DNA from: Heritiera littoralis
Taxonomy: Eukaryota > Streptophyta > Magnoliopsida > Malvales > Malvaceae
Assembly: GCA_031772115.1 (NCBI GenBank)
Contig: JAPDPK010000058.1
Location: 2,294,001-2,358,000 of the forward strand
Length of the DNA: 64,000 bases
Reading direction: 5' to 3'
Positions within the stretch are counted from its first letter, which is position 1, and every line of letters begins with the position of its first letter. Below, in pieces: positions 10,768 through 22,210 of this stretch. Below the pieces are notes generated by a model. That model was not told where the DNA came from. It saw only the letters and a program-made list of their open reading frames with translations, and did no database searches. The position numbers and the translations under genes were made by a program.

Positions 10768-13700
10768 TGTGATAACCGAGAATTTCTTCATTTTTGAATT
10801 AGGAATCTGTAAATTCAATTTATGAGGTAAATAGATAAGTCAAAATAAATAAACAAATTTATTAAAGGATTGGAATATTTCTAAATTATAATACTTGATC
10901 CATTGATAAATTAGAAAATTTATAATTAGAAATTTTAATTGGTATTCAGAAAAAAAAAATGTTTATATGTGTAAGTAATTATATATACGTATAAATAAAA
11001 ATATATATAAATGATGAAAATTGTTTTGAATTAAAGCATATATATATATATATATATAAATAAAATAAAATACTAAAATATATGATTTAAGGATCATATA
11101 TATTTATAATACAAATTATACATGTGTGTGTTTTAAATATACGTAAAGAAAGTATAAATGATATTTATATAAATATATATATATATATAAATAGTATATG
11201 TTATATATATATATGTACAGTGTAAATATAAAATAGATTTATAATGTATATGTATAAAAAGAAATGGAAGTATAAATAATAAATTATTTATAGTGGCATA
11301 AATGTTAAATGTTGAATTTTAGAAGAACATATTAGATCTTTTGATATCAGATTTTTATGAATAAAATAATAATAAAATGCTGAAATCAAAGACAAAAAGG
11401 GGAGCTGTCTTACTTCTACGTTCTGCCCCATTTTTCTTTGCTGCACCGACTTATCTGCAGCTTCAAAATTTTTCTATATTCTCACGTTTCTCTTCTCCTT
11501 TCATAGTTAAACTACTAATTGTTTCCACTAAAATATTAAGCATCTTCATCAAACCTAGTTCTCACTTTCAAAACTCCTTAAATCTAGAATTGACAAAAAG
11601 AAGCCAGCTCAACCATGTGATATCATCATCACCGACGTTCAATTTTTATTGCTTGAACTGACCTTCTTTTTCTTGCTACACTGCTCATCAATTAAAACCG
11701 AAGAGAAAAGAAAAAGGAGGGAAAAGAAAGTAAAATTTAATAGCTGTATATGTGGTAAATTATTATTGGATAGAGTATAAATAAGATAAGACTAAATAGG
11801 ACTAACTCAGCCAATTCTTGCAGCCATTTCCACCGACCTGCCCTGTTTTTCTGCATTTCACGTTTCTTCACTATTTCCTTGAGAAATTCCTTCTATTCCT
11901 CCCATTTTTCCCCAACCGAAATCACTAATTGCTATCAACAAAACACAAAACTCCTCTACATGATCCATCCTTCACCATAGGAACATCTTAACTTCAGAAT
12001 TGGAGGGCTAGACGTGAAGAAACAGAACCGGTTTTGGGAAAATTTGTACAGTCGGCAATGGTGAAAGGTAAGGCTCGGTAATGTACTATTTATTTCCAGC
12101 CTTGGTCTTCAATTTATTTATGCCCATGAAATATATTTGAGACCTTAGAATGAATTGATGTTAAGTGTAAGTGAAAATGAAGTGTTCGGCTGTAAAGTGA
12201 AAATAAGCAAAATTTTGTGATTTTGATATATGTTGGGTAGAATTTAATAGTACATGATGAGTAGAATCTAGTTGATCATGGTTGTAGTGAGAGTTTGCAA
12301 CAAACATGGAAGTGGCGTGGATGTTAGAGGAAGATAGGCTGTTAGGCCATGAAAAGGGGGTTGCACGATGGTGATGCTGTTTTGATGATTATAAAATATT
12401 TGATAAAATTTTTAAGTGAATAAAAGATGACCATATGTTAAAGGATGAGAAAAGGAATAGAAAATGTTAAGAAGAGATAAGGTGAAGCTGCCGGCATGGA
12501 AAGGGGGAGAAAGAAACAAAGCTATCGGCTGGTAAAAAGGAGACCAGAAAAGAAAAGTAAAAAATATATATATATATATATAATTTAATAGTAATTACAG
12601 TGTACTAAATAATAGAGAATAAATTAATTCTGGGAATTAATTGAATGAAAGTAAATTTGATATAGGCAAATGATGGAATATTTATTAGAATTAGAATTTG
12701 TAATATGGAATTTTGAATATAATTTAGGTTTATTGTGCAGTATGAGGTACGAGAAATAAAGAGACGCAAATAGAGCTATTGGTTTCTTATATCGCGCGGA
12801 ATAGAGGTAAGGAATATGTATAGGAGTTGCATAAAATAATCTTTACTTGCATTTAGAAATTTTCGGATACTAAATCATAACCGTTTATTCGCTTAATCCT
12901 CCCAAATGAACGATAGAAATTATCTTAAATACTTACAATTTAAATATTGCTTTACATGAAATGATTTACATGAATCGAATTACAAGAAACGATATACATG
13001 GATTTAATTGCATGAAATGATTTATATGAATAGCATTATATGAATTGATTTACATGAAAGGTTTCAAATTACATAAAATGTAATTTCTCATGATTTACCA
13101 TTTATGTTTAGATATGTTACTGTGTAATTAAAGTTTTGCATTGACTTTTAAATGAATTTTATTATTATTCAATTACAATAATTACTCTTTATATGATTTT
13201 GAACTGATTGAAGACAAGTGCTATTTAAATGATTTCTATTGTTAATTTTATGATTTATGAAAATGATTGGGATTGACTAAAGATAATTGCTATTTAAAAT
13301 GATTTCTACTATTGAATTAGATGATTTAAGGAAATGTTTTGAGACGGTCGTTCCTTAGTGATCATGCATACTGTTACCGACTGCGAGACCTTGATCAAGT
13401 CCGCAGGTTACTGACATACTGACTACCGGCTGTGGGATTATTATGGTCAAACCCACAGATTTACTCAGCTAGCACCTGACCAGTGCGAACTGTGACCGAC
13501 CGACGATGGCCATTCGTTACCGATGTCCCTTCGGGGATACCGATATTGTTTTATGCATGATTCTATTAGATGTGACTGTTTCCACTGAATTGTACTTGAA
13601 TGATTTGAATATCGAATTGAGTGAGGTGATGAATGACCCGTAAGGTACTTCGGGCCCTCACAATAAATACCAAATACTTTGAATACTGAATGAATTGATT

Positions 13701-14537
13701 TCTAAACGATTTGAATACCAAATACTTTGAATATCGAATGATTTGAATACCGAATTATTTGAATACTGATTTACTGATTTGACAGAAAGAAAGAAAGGTT
13801 TGAAATCAAATGATCGAAGGTGATAAACTTAAATGATTTGCTTTACTGTATAAGACGAAAATCTTGCTTATATTGACATTTAAACTTGTTACCGAAGTTG
13901 CATACTGAAATTTGTTTTATAGCATCGTCTACATAAATGGCTTATATATTGATTAATGATTTAAAAGTGCATTGCATAAATTATAAAATATTTTATACGG
14001 ATTATTGATTTGAAATAGCATCACATGGATTATTAATTGTTTTATATTGATTAATGATTTGAAATGGCATTGCATAAAATGTTAAGCCTGTATTTATCAT
14101 GCTTTTCTCTTAATTAGTAAAATAAGTGATTTTTATTTAACTGCATTTTATACGCGCTTTTATATATGTTTCTTACTGGGCTTTTCCCAAAGCTCACCCC
14201 CTTACTCACCATCCCAGATAGCCCATCAGTGTATAGGATATCCGCTGCCTTCGAGTTAGTTGAAGAATTCACTAGAAGTTTAAGGTATCAAGTGAACAGG
14301 TATATGTCTAGAATTTTATATTTATATTCGGATTTATAAATGCACAGTAGATGTGTTTGCGATGGGATGTAAATAGTGTGATGTTAAATTAAAGCATGTT
14401 TATGAATTGTAATGAAAATTGTAAAATGAACTTACACTGACATCGAATGCAAACCGATTGATACCGACAAATTGAATAGGAAAGATAGTAATTAAAAGGA
14501 AAAAGTTAGTCCGAATTTCGTAATTTTGGATGTTAGA
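10768..14537 (+). repeat. 3' LTR
   Basis: Near-identical to 5660-9419. Visible differences are longer TA runs (near 11041 and 12567), TTTT to TTCT near 11671, an AG insertion near 11702, T to C near 13466, and one base missing near 13524. It ends GATGTTAGA and is followed by the TGTTA target duplication. Confidence 0.9.
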
Positions 14538-14542
14538 TGTTA

Positions 14543-14989
14543 TGAATTAATGATAGAATTCCTTGTGAGCTTTGCATAAAAAAAACTATGAATTATTATT
14601 ATTGTTGTAATTATTTTGGACCATAGATTGTGCATTGAAAGAATCATATTTGATGCTTATTGTGTAATCATGAAGTGTGAACCTTCTCTATTTATCTATT
14701 TAAAGTGTGACTTTAGAATTCTGAATTTTCTTTTTTTTATTAGTGCAACGGACATGAATCAATTGAATTACCAAATGATGCAAGCTGCCAATGCCTTCAT
14801 ATCAATTATTTTATTAACAAAATATTGCGCTAACAATTATTTTATTGACTGTTATTAAAAAAGTTTTAATTAAGAGTTAAAATCATTTCATTAGACTATC
14901 AATGAACAATGGTATTAACACAAAAAATTAATCAAGCTTTTAAATTTAAAATAAAATTCAATAAATATAAAAATTTTAAATTTCAAATT
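14543..14989. other. CACTA interior right of the retrotransposon
   Basis: Resumption of CACTA sequence. A possible exon-like stretch after TTTTATTAG at about 14744 reads for about 15 codons. I see no family resemblance and no other feature. Confidence 0.3.
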
Positions 14990-15318
14990 AGACTTTTACC
15001 GGCGCTTAAAAGTACCGGTAAAAGCTTTTAAATTTAAAATAAATTCAAATTTCAAATAGGATTTTTGTCAGCACTTTAAAGTGCCGGTAAAAGTATTTTA
15101 CTTTTAAAGGCATTTAAAAGCGCCGGGAAAAGTCATGCCGTAATTTATCAGACTTTTACCGGCACTAAAGTACATCACCGCCGGCAGACCTTCACCAGCA
15201 TTCACCTGGCCGGCGGTTAGCCGGCGGTCAATGAACCACCGGTAAGGTTTTTACCGGCGGTTCATTGGTCTTTTACCGGCACTTATAAGTGCCGGTAAAA
15301 GTCAGTTTTTTTGTAGTG
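14990..15318 (-). repeat. CACTA right sub-terminal repeats and terminal inverted repeat
   Basis: About a dozen copies of TTTTACCGGC and its complement GCCGGTAAAA, many paired as short palindromes (for example ACCGGCACTTATAAGTGCCG at about 15276), together with GCCGGCGG palindromes. They end in TTTTTTTGTAGTG at 15318. This inverted-motif density is characteristic of CACTA ends. Confidence 0.85.
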
Positions 15319-15440
15319 TCTTGAGTAGTGAAGAGATCAATTTCACGTGTTTCATAGTCAGGTGAATGACAACCCAAATCATTCTTAAGCGCATAACCAA
15401 GATAATTGGGGGCTGGGGCTTTAACGGCGTAGGGTAAGAG
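15319..15440 (-). pseudogene. WNK kinase C-terminal region, right part (interrupted)
   Basis: Minus-strand reading gives LGYALKNDL, HSPDYETREIDLFTTQ, and then runs into the TCT duplication. The frame continues without shift at 720 (EDGHLRDVDLTIRGKRK). YETREIDLF followed by the DVDxTIxGKRK block is the sequence just before the FLRLRIADKEG motif in plant WNKs. A pyrimidine-rich tract and AG near 15420-15440 could be the exon's acceptor. No upstream WNK exon is recognisable beyond this, so the kinase part is either far to the right or lost. Confidence 0.65.
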
Positions 15441-16439
15441 AAAATAAAGAGAAAGTGGAGAATTAGGGCTTTAAGCCTTCAGCGCTTTGGACAGGTGAGG
15501 AATATTCTGTATTTAGTTATAAAATATAGTGGTGAATATCCTTTATTCCTTTTCCTTCTTTACTCAGATTATAAACCGAAAATTCCAGGTAATATTATAT
15601 ATATATATATCTTTTTTATTCAACTCTATATAAATCTCTACCTGTAATTATATCTTTACGTGTAAATATATATAATATATTATAAGATATTCTACTAATC
15701 TTGCAACCACATGGATTATCAGAATAAAATATATATTGTATATACAATTATAATAAAATATTATATAAAATATATAATATATTATATATCTTATAGTAAT
15801 ATATATTATAATATATTATATATTAACTATATATATAATAAAAAATATATTATATATTATAAAAATATCTTTTAAAACCACATGTATTAAAAGGAAGAAC
15901 TTAAATTTAAAAAAATATCTTTCTTCTTTGCATAGGGTACCAGTGCAAGACAAAGGCAGAAATGACTTAGCAGTATGAACGATATCATAAGCACACACCT
16001 TATGTCTTGCAACTTGTTCACCATATCATATTTGCTTTTGAATATATCGTGATTTAGAAAAAAAAAAACTTCAATTAGTAAAGTTGTTTTTATAGGGTTT
16101 AGTCTCGGAAATAGTAAAAGTTTTAATTAATAAGAGTTTTAATCTAAGAATAAATAGTAGTTTTTTCTTATTTTTTAATTAAAATAATTAACCAAAACAA
16201 AAATGGACAAGCTGGCCCTTGACCAAATAGGGTGTAGAAAATTATAGTAAAATTGCAATGCTGATATTTTGAAGATAATAAAATATTAAATTTTCAAATA
16301 CTATAGATAAAAATATTAATTTTATACGGTAGATAAAAGTGTTAAAAATCACATTTTTCATTTGAATATAATATATTTTAAAAGAAAATTGTGTTTATCA
16401 ATAATATTGACAATAAAATTTCGTAACAATTATTTTGAT
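15441..16439. other. AT-rich non-coding DNA
   Basis: Very AT-rich, with TATATAT runs at 15595-15860. The short ORF at 15816-15998 is low complexity. Nothing recognisable. Confidence 0.5.
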
Positions 16440-16831
16440 TGTTGTATAAAATATTAAGAAAGTTTTAATTTAACAACGACTATAAAAAGTCATTACAAAT
16501 TTGATATTATTTCGAAACGACATATTTTTGTAGTTATGAAAGTAACATATATATTGCAACAATTGTTTAAGTCGTTGTATAAATTTTTTTAAAAACTTTT
16601 GAGCGACGACAATAAAAAATCGTTGCAAATGTAATAAGATATCATAACGACTTTTTTCAGTCATTGTTAATTTGATGTGAATTCACAACAATAAAAACTA
16701 TCGTTGCGTAAAGTATAAAAAAATCAAATAAGCAACAACAATGAAAAGTCGTTGCAAATATAAATACATTTTGCAACGACATTGTTAGTTGTTGCAAATC
16801 ATGGTTGCCAAAGGTTCATTTTCTAGTAGTG
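16440..16831 (-). mobile_element. CACTA-type terminus with sub-terminal GTCGTTGCAA repeats
   Basis: Roughly ten copies of GTCGTTGCAAA / TTTGCAACGAC variants in both orientations, ending in TTTTCTAGTAGTG at 16831. That end is the complement of CACTACTAGAAAA, a common CACTA terminus. I cannot find the matching left terminus, so this is a truncated or very diverged element, unrelated in motif to the one at 721-15318. Confidence 0.6.
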
Positions 16832-17079
16832 GGATTATGAGAAGATCCATGTATGTCCTAATAATTACATAATGTATAGGAATTAGTATAAGGATGTTGA
16901 AAGATGCTCCACATGTAATCAACCAAGATGGAAGATGGAAGCAAATGCAAGTTCAAGAAATGACATTCGCTAGCCAAAATTTTATGGTATTTCCTTTTCA
17001 TACAAAGATTCCAAAAACGTTTGGTATGAAACAAATGGCTCAATACAGGAAATGTAAGCGAGCTAGTAGATTGACATAA

Positions 17080-17715
17080 TTCGACAGATACACCATCATG
17101 AAAATTAGTTGACTATTGGTGGCCTAGTTTTTCAATTGACCAAAGAAATCTTCGACTAATCATTGCAACAAATGTAATAAATTCACATAAAACTCTTAAT
17201 AGCACTTACAATTTTTGGCTAGTCATAATGGAAACACATACTCTCCACAATGGTAATGTATGAAAAGGAAGTTTATGATGTTAACTTTATTAATATTAGG
17301 TCCTAGCAACCTAAGAATGATATTGATGTTTACTTGACATCACTAGTGGAAGATTTGAAGCTATTATGAGCTGACGGTGTTGAAATGTATGATAAATACT
17401 GTCAAGAGACATTTACTTTAAAAGCTATGTTGCTTTAGACATTTAACGATTTCCCTATGTATGGGGACTTGTGTGGTTGTACTGTCAAAAGTTATTATAC
17501 TAGTACGACAAGTGGAGAAGAAACATATTCATAAAGGCTGAAATATACTAGAAAGATATCATTTATAAGCCACAAAAGATTCCTACTAAAGTATCATCCT
17601 TATAGGAAACACAGAATGATATTTAATGGTAAGCAGGAGTTAGAGATGACACCTAAACTGTTAAATGGAGAAGAATTTTTGTTGAAACTTAGGGAGCCAT
17701 TTGGTTTGAGGAAGT
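17080..17715 (+). pseudogene. Degenerate CACTA TNP2-type transposase
   Basis: Read across frameshifts and stops, the + strand contains blocks of TNP2-family transposase: IDQRNLRLIIAT (DPRNVRLGLA in intact proteins), SLVEDLKLL, TFNDFPMYGDLCGCTVKSYY (about 17434-17495), and HKRFLLKYHPYRKH with FNGKQE (about 17562-17640). TNP2 proteins cut and move CACTA elements. In-frame TAG/TAA codons occur, for example where LLW is expected (CTT TAG near 17430). It is an inactive remnant; whether it belonged to the terminus at 16831 is unclear. Confidence 0.75.
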
Positions 17716-18423
17716 TAAATTCCTTTGGGGAATTTAATTCCCCCTAAATCACCTTACTTGGTAGATTACGGGGAATGTTAGATTCTTCTAGTTAGTTACA
17801 TTGATGAAAATATAAGATTTTTATGTTTGCTTGGGGAAATATAAGATTAACTAATGACATTATTTACTATAATGCCCTTTTTACATTATTAGTTGTATCA
17901 AGTGAATAACACATGACAAACATTTATATTTTAATTACTTATTTATTAAACATATTAAGCTATTTAGTTATTAGATATTAAATGTTAAATTTATTTATTT
18001 ATTAAACACGTAAATAATATTTAAAAATTATATTTAAAACAAATTTAAATATAATTGTTGTTAGACCTTTCCATATTGTAGTAGATAATCATATATAATC
18101 GTAATATAAATCACAAAAATATGCAATTCAAATAACTAACCAAATACGTTGTACAAGCAGCTATGTTGGAAACAATATATAGTCATACATAAGAGAAATT
18201 ATTCAAATCTACAAGCAAATTGTTTCACGGAATAACAAATCATTTACCGATATACAAAATAATTAAAGTTATGAAAACAACAAAAATAAATCCTAAAATT
18301 AGATTTTTATACTAAGAGGAATGAGATGCATAGTTCTAGTTGCTATAAATGATATCTTTTGAATTTTTTTTTTAAAAATATCCTTTTGTGGTTTGATGAT
18401 CATTTAAGGTCTAATACACAACA
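17716..18423. other. AT-rich non-coding DNA
   Basis: Begins GGGAGCCATTTGGTTTGAGG near 17692, a wording common at ends of plant DNA transposons, but no partner end was found. No coding signal. Confidence 0.4.
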
Positions 18424-18542
18424 AATGCAATTCTGAAGTTTTTTCTCATACAAGGGTATTTTAAAATCTTTATTCTTTAATAGATGTAGTGTTAAACTTA
18501 TTTCCCTAAATAAGGTACTTTAAACCACATCATCATTTTCTT
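18424..18542 (+). repeat. Inverted duplicate arm A
   Basis: About 115 bp resembling the reverse complement of 19270-19390. Shared blocks include TTTATTCTTTAATA and TTAAACTTATTTCCCTAAA. In arm B this sequence is the 3' end of the viroplasmin-like fragment, so arm A is an inverted partial copy of that gene's tail. Confidence 0.65.
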
Positions 18543-19269
18543 TTTTTTAATTTTTTTTGCAATTAAAAAAACTTTGGCTTACATTTTTGGATAGAAGAAA
18601 AACTATACACCTGGTGAAGGAAGGGGATTCTTCAAGTCTTTTTCATTAGTCAAAGCTCTAATAGTTAAATAACTAATCATTCTCATTTCTTATGGGGAAC
18701 CTCATGGTTTTTTCCTCCACTAAGTCAATTCTATTAAATTATTTATCTTTATTAGATTGTTTTGAAGAAGGCTGGCATAAGACAGGGAGATTTGTGTTCG
18801 ATGCGTACGCAATAGCCGGTAATGTTTTTTATTTTTGGTAAGCCAAGATGCATTTTTATTAATTCAATGAAGAATAACCAGCACCCAAAAGATTGGACAA
18901 GGAAAATCCAAATTGAGGGGGCTGAAAAACAGAAGATCATGAAAGGAGATGATAACAGATCAAACACCAAAAGGCAGAAGAAAAATAAACACAGTAACAA
19001 CAGCCAAATTACTAGGGCATTCCATTGGAAATGGTTTCTTATTCATTTGTTAATCGCATCATCAATTGCAATAATTCATTCCTCCGTAAGATCCAAAATG
19101 GATCAGCAAACCGAGCTCAAAAAGAGCGGTAAAGATAGTTAGGTTCTACCCATGCTATTCCTTGGTCAATATTTTGCGAGTATAAAAAGCTTGCAATGCA
19201 ACAGGAGAATTGAAGGCCATTAGAACAATATTCTTTTTAAATGCAGGAAAAAAAAGAAAAGACTTGAAG

Positions 19270-19390
19270 GAATGAGATAATAATGTGACTTAAAAAACCT
19301 TGTTTAGGGAAATAAGTTTAAAACTACTCTTATTAAAGAATAAAGATTTTGAAACATTTCATTGTGCGAAAAAACTCTGCAATTCTGCAT
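19270..19390 (-). repeat. Inverted duplicate arm B
   Basis: Partner of 18424-18542, separated by about 730 bp. On the minus strand it starts with the last codons of the viroplasmin-like fragment (DAELQSFFAQ, stop) and continues into its presumed 3' UTR. The spacer between the arms (18543-19269) has short ORFs on both strands with no recognisable product. Confidence 0.65.
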
Positions 19391-19505
19391 CCTTTCGAAC
19401 CTTATACATCTTGTGATAGATACCACGATAATCCAAGACTTGTAATTTAGCTTCCTCCCAAGTCTTATAAATACCTGCTATAGGTCCGTGGCAGACAATG
19501 TAATA
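19366..19505 (-). pseudogene. Viroplasmin / RNase H1 N-terminal-type domain fragment
   Basis: The minus strand reads KYYIVCHGPIAGIYKTWEEA, then KLQVLDYRGIYHKMYKVRKD and AELQSFFAQ, then a stop. The pattern YY-V--G---GIY-TWEE---QV--Y-G--HK-Y is that of the small hybrid-binding domain at the N-terminus of RNase H1, also called the viroplasmin domain, which many plant proteins carry. There is no start codon in phase and no RNase H catalytic domain, so this is a fragment or the last exon of a lost gene. Alternative: part of a larger host gene whose upstream exon is at 19690-19800. Confidence 0.5.
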
Positions 19506-19689
19506 TTTTCCTACTATTCTCATAAAACCTAATAAACATAATACCTATATCAATTTCCTTCATATCATAGTATTGAAAAATATTATAATATGCATCAATT
19601 ACAATCATATCATAAAACCTGAAAAACTTATAAATGCCTAAATTTGTAAATTAATTTTAATTCAAGAGAATACTTATCAGCAAAGGACA

Positions 19690-19803
19690 TTCAATCCCTT
19701 TGTTCCAAACATCTCAAAGCTGGTCTTTTAGTCTGTTGCACTTCAATCTCTTTCAACCAAACCAACAATTTCTTTCTTAAATGCAGTCTCAAGAATCTGA
19801 ATT
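19690..19803 (-). pseudogene. Unidentified exon-like fragment, duplicated at 36550
   Basis: After a TCAG acceptor (minus strand) the sequence reads ILETAFKKEIVGLVERD, then stop. One base out of frame it continues EIEVQQTKRPALRCLEQRD, suggesting a frameshifted exon. A similar exon start (ILKTAIKKETIILVTRK, stop) occurs in the same orientation at about 36550-36600. I cannot name the family. Confidence 0.4.
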
Positions 19804-19965
19804 ATAATGATAATATTGCCCATTGAAATATTTACTATCAATATATATTATTTTATATTTTGCTCATTGAAAAAAATGATTCATCTCTATCATTTTTTTT
19901 GAGTAAAATTTTAAATTTTTATAGACTTTAAGCTAATTTAATTATTCTTCATTTTCATTGTATAG

Positions 19966-20201
19966 AATGTTGTGAATTCAAGAGTAATTGACCTCCGAAA
20001 TCGCAAAAAATTTAACAAAAATCCCAGACCTATCAAGAACCATAAACATTGAAGAATTGAAGGTTTGTAGGTGCATATGTTTGGTTGCTTTTAGGCTCTG
20101 TCACTTAAAATTTCTTGAAAATTTGTCTTAATAAATGCCCAACCACAATTTTTCCAGGAATTCCGAAACCTTAATGACATTAACTTGAGAGTGGCTCAAA
20201 T
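19966..20201 (+). pseudogene. TIR-NBS-LRR-type LRR region, left part
   Basis: Two exon-like pieces. The first, 19966-20062, reads VIDLRNRKK and, after a one-base shift, LTKIPDLSRTINIEELK. The second, from a TTTCCAG acceptor at 20158, reads EFRNLNDINLRVAQIEEL and passes into 36168. Wording such as LTKIPDLSR...IEELK and (I)NL---QIEEL is typical of the leucine-rich repeats of TNL disease-resistance proteins (intracellular immune receptors). The frameshift and the later LTR insertion make it a pseudogene. No TIR or NB-ARC region is in the window. Confidence 0.6.
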
Positions 20202-20344
20202 TGTGAGAACCGAAATTTTCCTAGCTAAATATGTATTCTTATGTACTTTAGTGACACAAAGAGATAATGTACTTATGAGATTTCAAGTATGAGATTATAG
20301 TACGTGTTCATAGAAGTCAAGCATCCGAGATTAAATACGAATAA

Positions 20345-22140
20345 TAAAATAATATATATATATATATACACACACACACATATACACACGTGTATATATA
20401 TGATCAAAGGAAGTAAAATAGATATATATACAAAAAAGTGTGTATATGTACATGCATCATTGCAAAGTACATGCATGAAATTAAAATATATATATATATA
20501 CATATACGTATACGTATACATATTCAGGAATATATGAATATAGGTACTAAACATATTTATAAGAACAAGAATATATATATATATATGTATATAAATATAT
20601 ATATGAGACATGTATATATATACATGTATAGAATATGTGTATAAGATATAAAAGAAAGATACCTTAAAAAAAAATAAAATATGTTATACACATATACAAG
20701 ATATTAATAATAATAAAGAAATGAATAAATAAAACACAAAGTGTAAATATATAACAAAGAAATACATGAATAAATAAATAAATCATATAATATAATAAAA
20801 CAAAAGTAAAGTGAAATAAATATATATATATATTATAGATCATAAAAAAAAAGAATAGTATACGGGATTGGGTGGGAAAAAATCCCACCCAAAATGTGGC
20901 AGAGCACTCAAATCCAACAACCAATCTACACTTAAAATAATAATAAAATAAGATAAAAAGAAAGAGAAAGAAAACCTAAGACAACAACAGTACTCAGCCT
21001 TCCTTCTCCCGTTTTTCCTTCTCCCATTTCCTGTTCACCGTTTGAAACTCTTTTGCCTCCCATCGTGCCTTCCTCTTACTTCCCTCGTGTAGCACCTTGC
21101 TAGGTAATTAACGAGGGCTGGTCTAACTAGTGTTGTGAGCTGAAAATAAAGGAAAAGAGCTAGGTTTAAGAAGGAGATTAAGGAAGGAGAGAGGGCTAGA
21201 AATCAAGGTTAATTTCCTGAAGGTTCAAGGTTGTTTCTAGGGTTGAACGAAAGCTTCAGATGGCTGTGATTTGGTGACTGGTGGAGAAGTAGAAAAACAG
21301 AGCATTTTGGAGGCTGATTGGGGTTGCTTCACGTGGTGCTGAAAGGGCTGCCGTGGGTGCTTCCTCATCAGCTGTCGAGATTACCAAGGTAAAAGAATAG
21401 AAAAGAAAAAGGAAAGAAATAAAAGGAAAAAGAGAATGAAAGGAAATGAAAAGAAATAAAAGGAAAGAAAAGAACTTTCAAGAAAAGAAATATATATAAA
21501 TATATTTTATATATGGAAATGAGAAAAATAGATTTAAGAATTTTATTATGTTAGTGTTAAATATATATATATATAGATACATACACATATATATATATAT
21601 TATTTGCTTGAAAACAAGGAAATAGATAAATATATGTATGGATAGTGCATATATAAAGATTTATATAAGATTTTTAGAAAGAATATTATATTAGTGTTAT
21701 ATATATATACTACTTGATGACAAGATAAGAAACAAAGAAGGGAAAGGAAATAGAAGAAAGAAAAGGAATTTAAAAGAAAAGAATATATATATATGTATAT
21801 ACAAAATGTGAAGGTAAAGTAGTGCACAAATATATATATATATATATATATAAAATTGTATATAAAAAGATGAGAGAATTTGGATTAAGAATTAAATTAT
21901 ACAAGTGTTAAATATATCAAGATGTAGAAAGTTGGAAGAATAAGATTCAAGAAACTATATTATACTAGAGTTAAATATATAAATATATATATATATATAT
22001 TTCTTATTTGAAAAACATGGAATTAGATATATATATATTATATATATATATATATATATGTAGGTATAGTACATATATATAAAGATGTAGGAAAAATGGG
22101 AGAATGTGATGTAAGGACTTGAAGTATATGGTGTTAAGAG

Positions 22141-22193
<53 letters not shown>

Positions 22194-22210
22194 GTATATA
22201 TATAGATATT
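20345..22210. repeat. AT/TA microsatellite cluster with a CA repeat
   Basis: Many (TA)n runs with interspersed TATACG/TATGTA variants, and a clean (CA)n of about 20 units at 22148-22188. It lies in the 5' part of the solo LTR. The apparent ORFs here are tyrosine/isoleucine-rich artefacts. Confidence 0.8.

Larger units (their letters stand above)
5660..14537 (+). mobile_element. Long-LTR, short-interior non-autonomous LTR retrotransposon (LARD-like)
   Basis: Two near-identical direct repeats of about 3.76 kb (5660-9419 and 10768-14537) flank a 1.35-kb interior, and TGTTA is duplicated on both sides (5655-5659 and 14538-14542). A primer-binding site TGGTATCAGAGCA follows the 5' LTR after 3 bases, and a purine tract AAAGGTAGAGAGGA precedes the 3' LTR. 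The interior has no gag or pol, so the element must have been mobilised by another element's proteins, probably gypsy, judged by LTR resemblance to the Tekay-like LTRs further right. By eye the LTRs differ by only about two substitutions and a few short indels, so the insertion is very young. It lies inside the CACTA element. Confidence 0.9.
721..15318. mobile_element. CACTA (En/Spm) transposon carrying host gene fragments, inserted in a WNK exon
   Basis: The left end begins CACTACAAAAAAA and the right end is its inverted complement, TTTTTTTGTAGTG. The element is flanked by the 3-bp duplication TCT (718-720 and 15319-15321), as expected of CACTA elements. Sub-terminal DNA at both ends is rich in short ACCGGCAC/GTGCCGGT motifs in both orientations, also typical. 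The total is 14.6 kb, but 8.9 kb of that is a later LTR retrotransposon (5660-14537), so the CACTA itself is about 5.7 kb. I see no transposase in it, so it is non-autonomous. Its left half is filled with plant gene fragments (1923-5375), making it a Pack-CACTA-type element. It splits a WNK reading frame that joins in register once the element and one TCT are removed. Confidence 0.88.

Noticed and set aside
20273..22189. Tyr/Ile- and Cys/Val-rich ORFs on both strands
   Set aside because: Products of TA and CA microsatellites.
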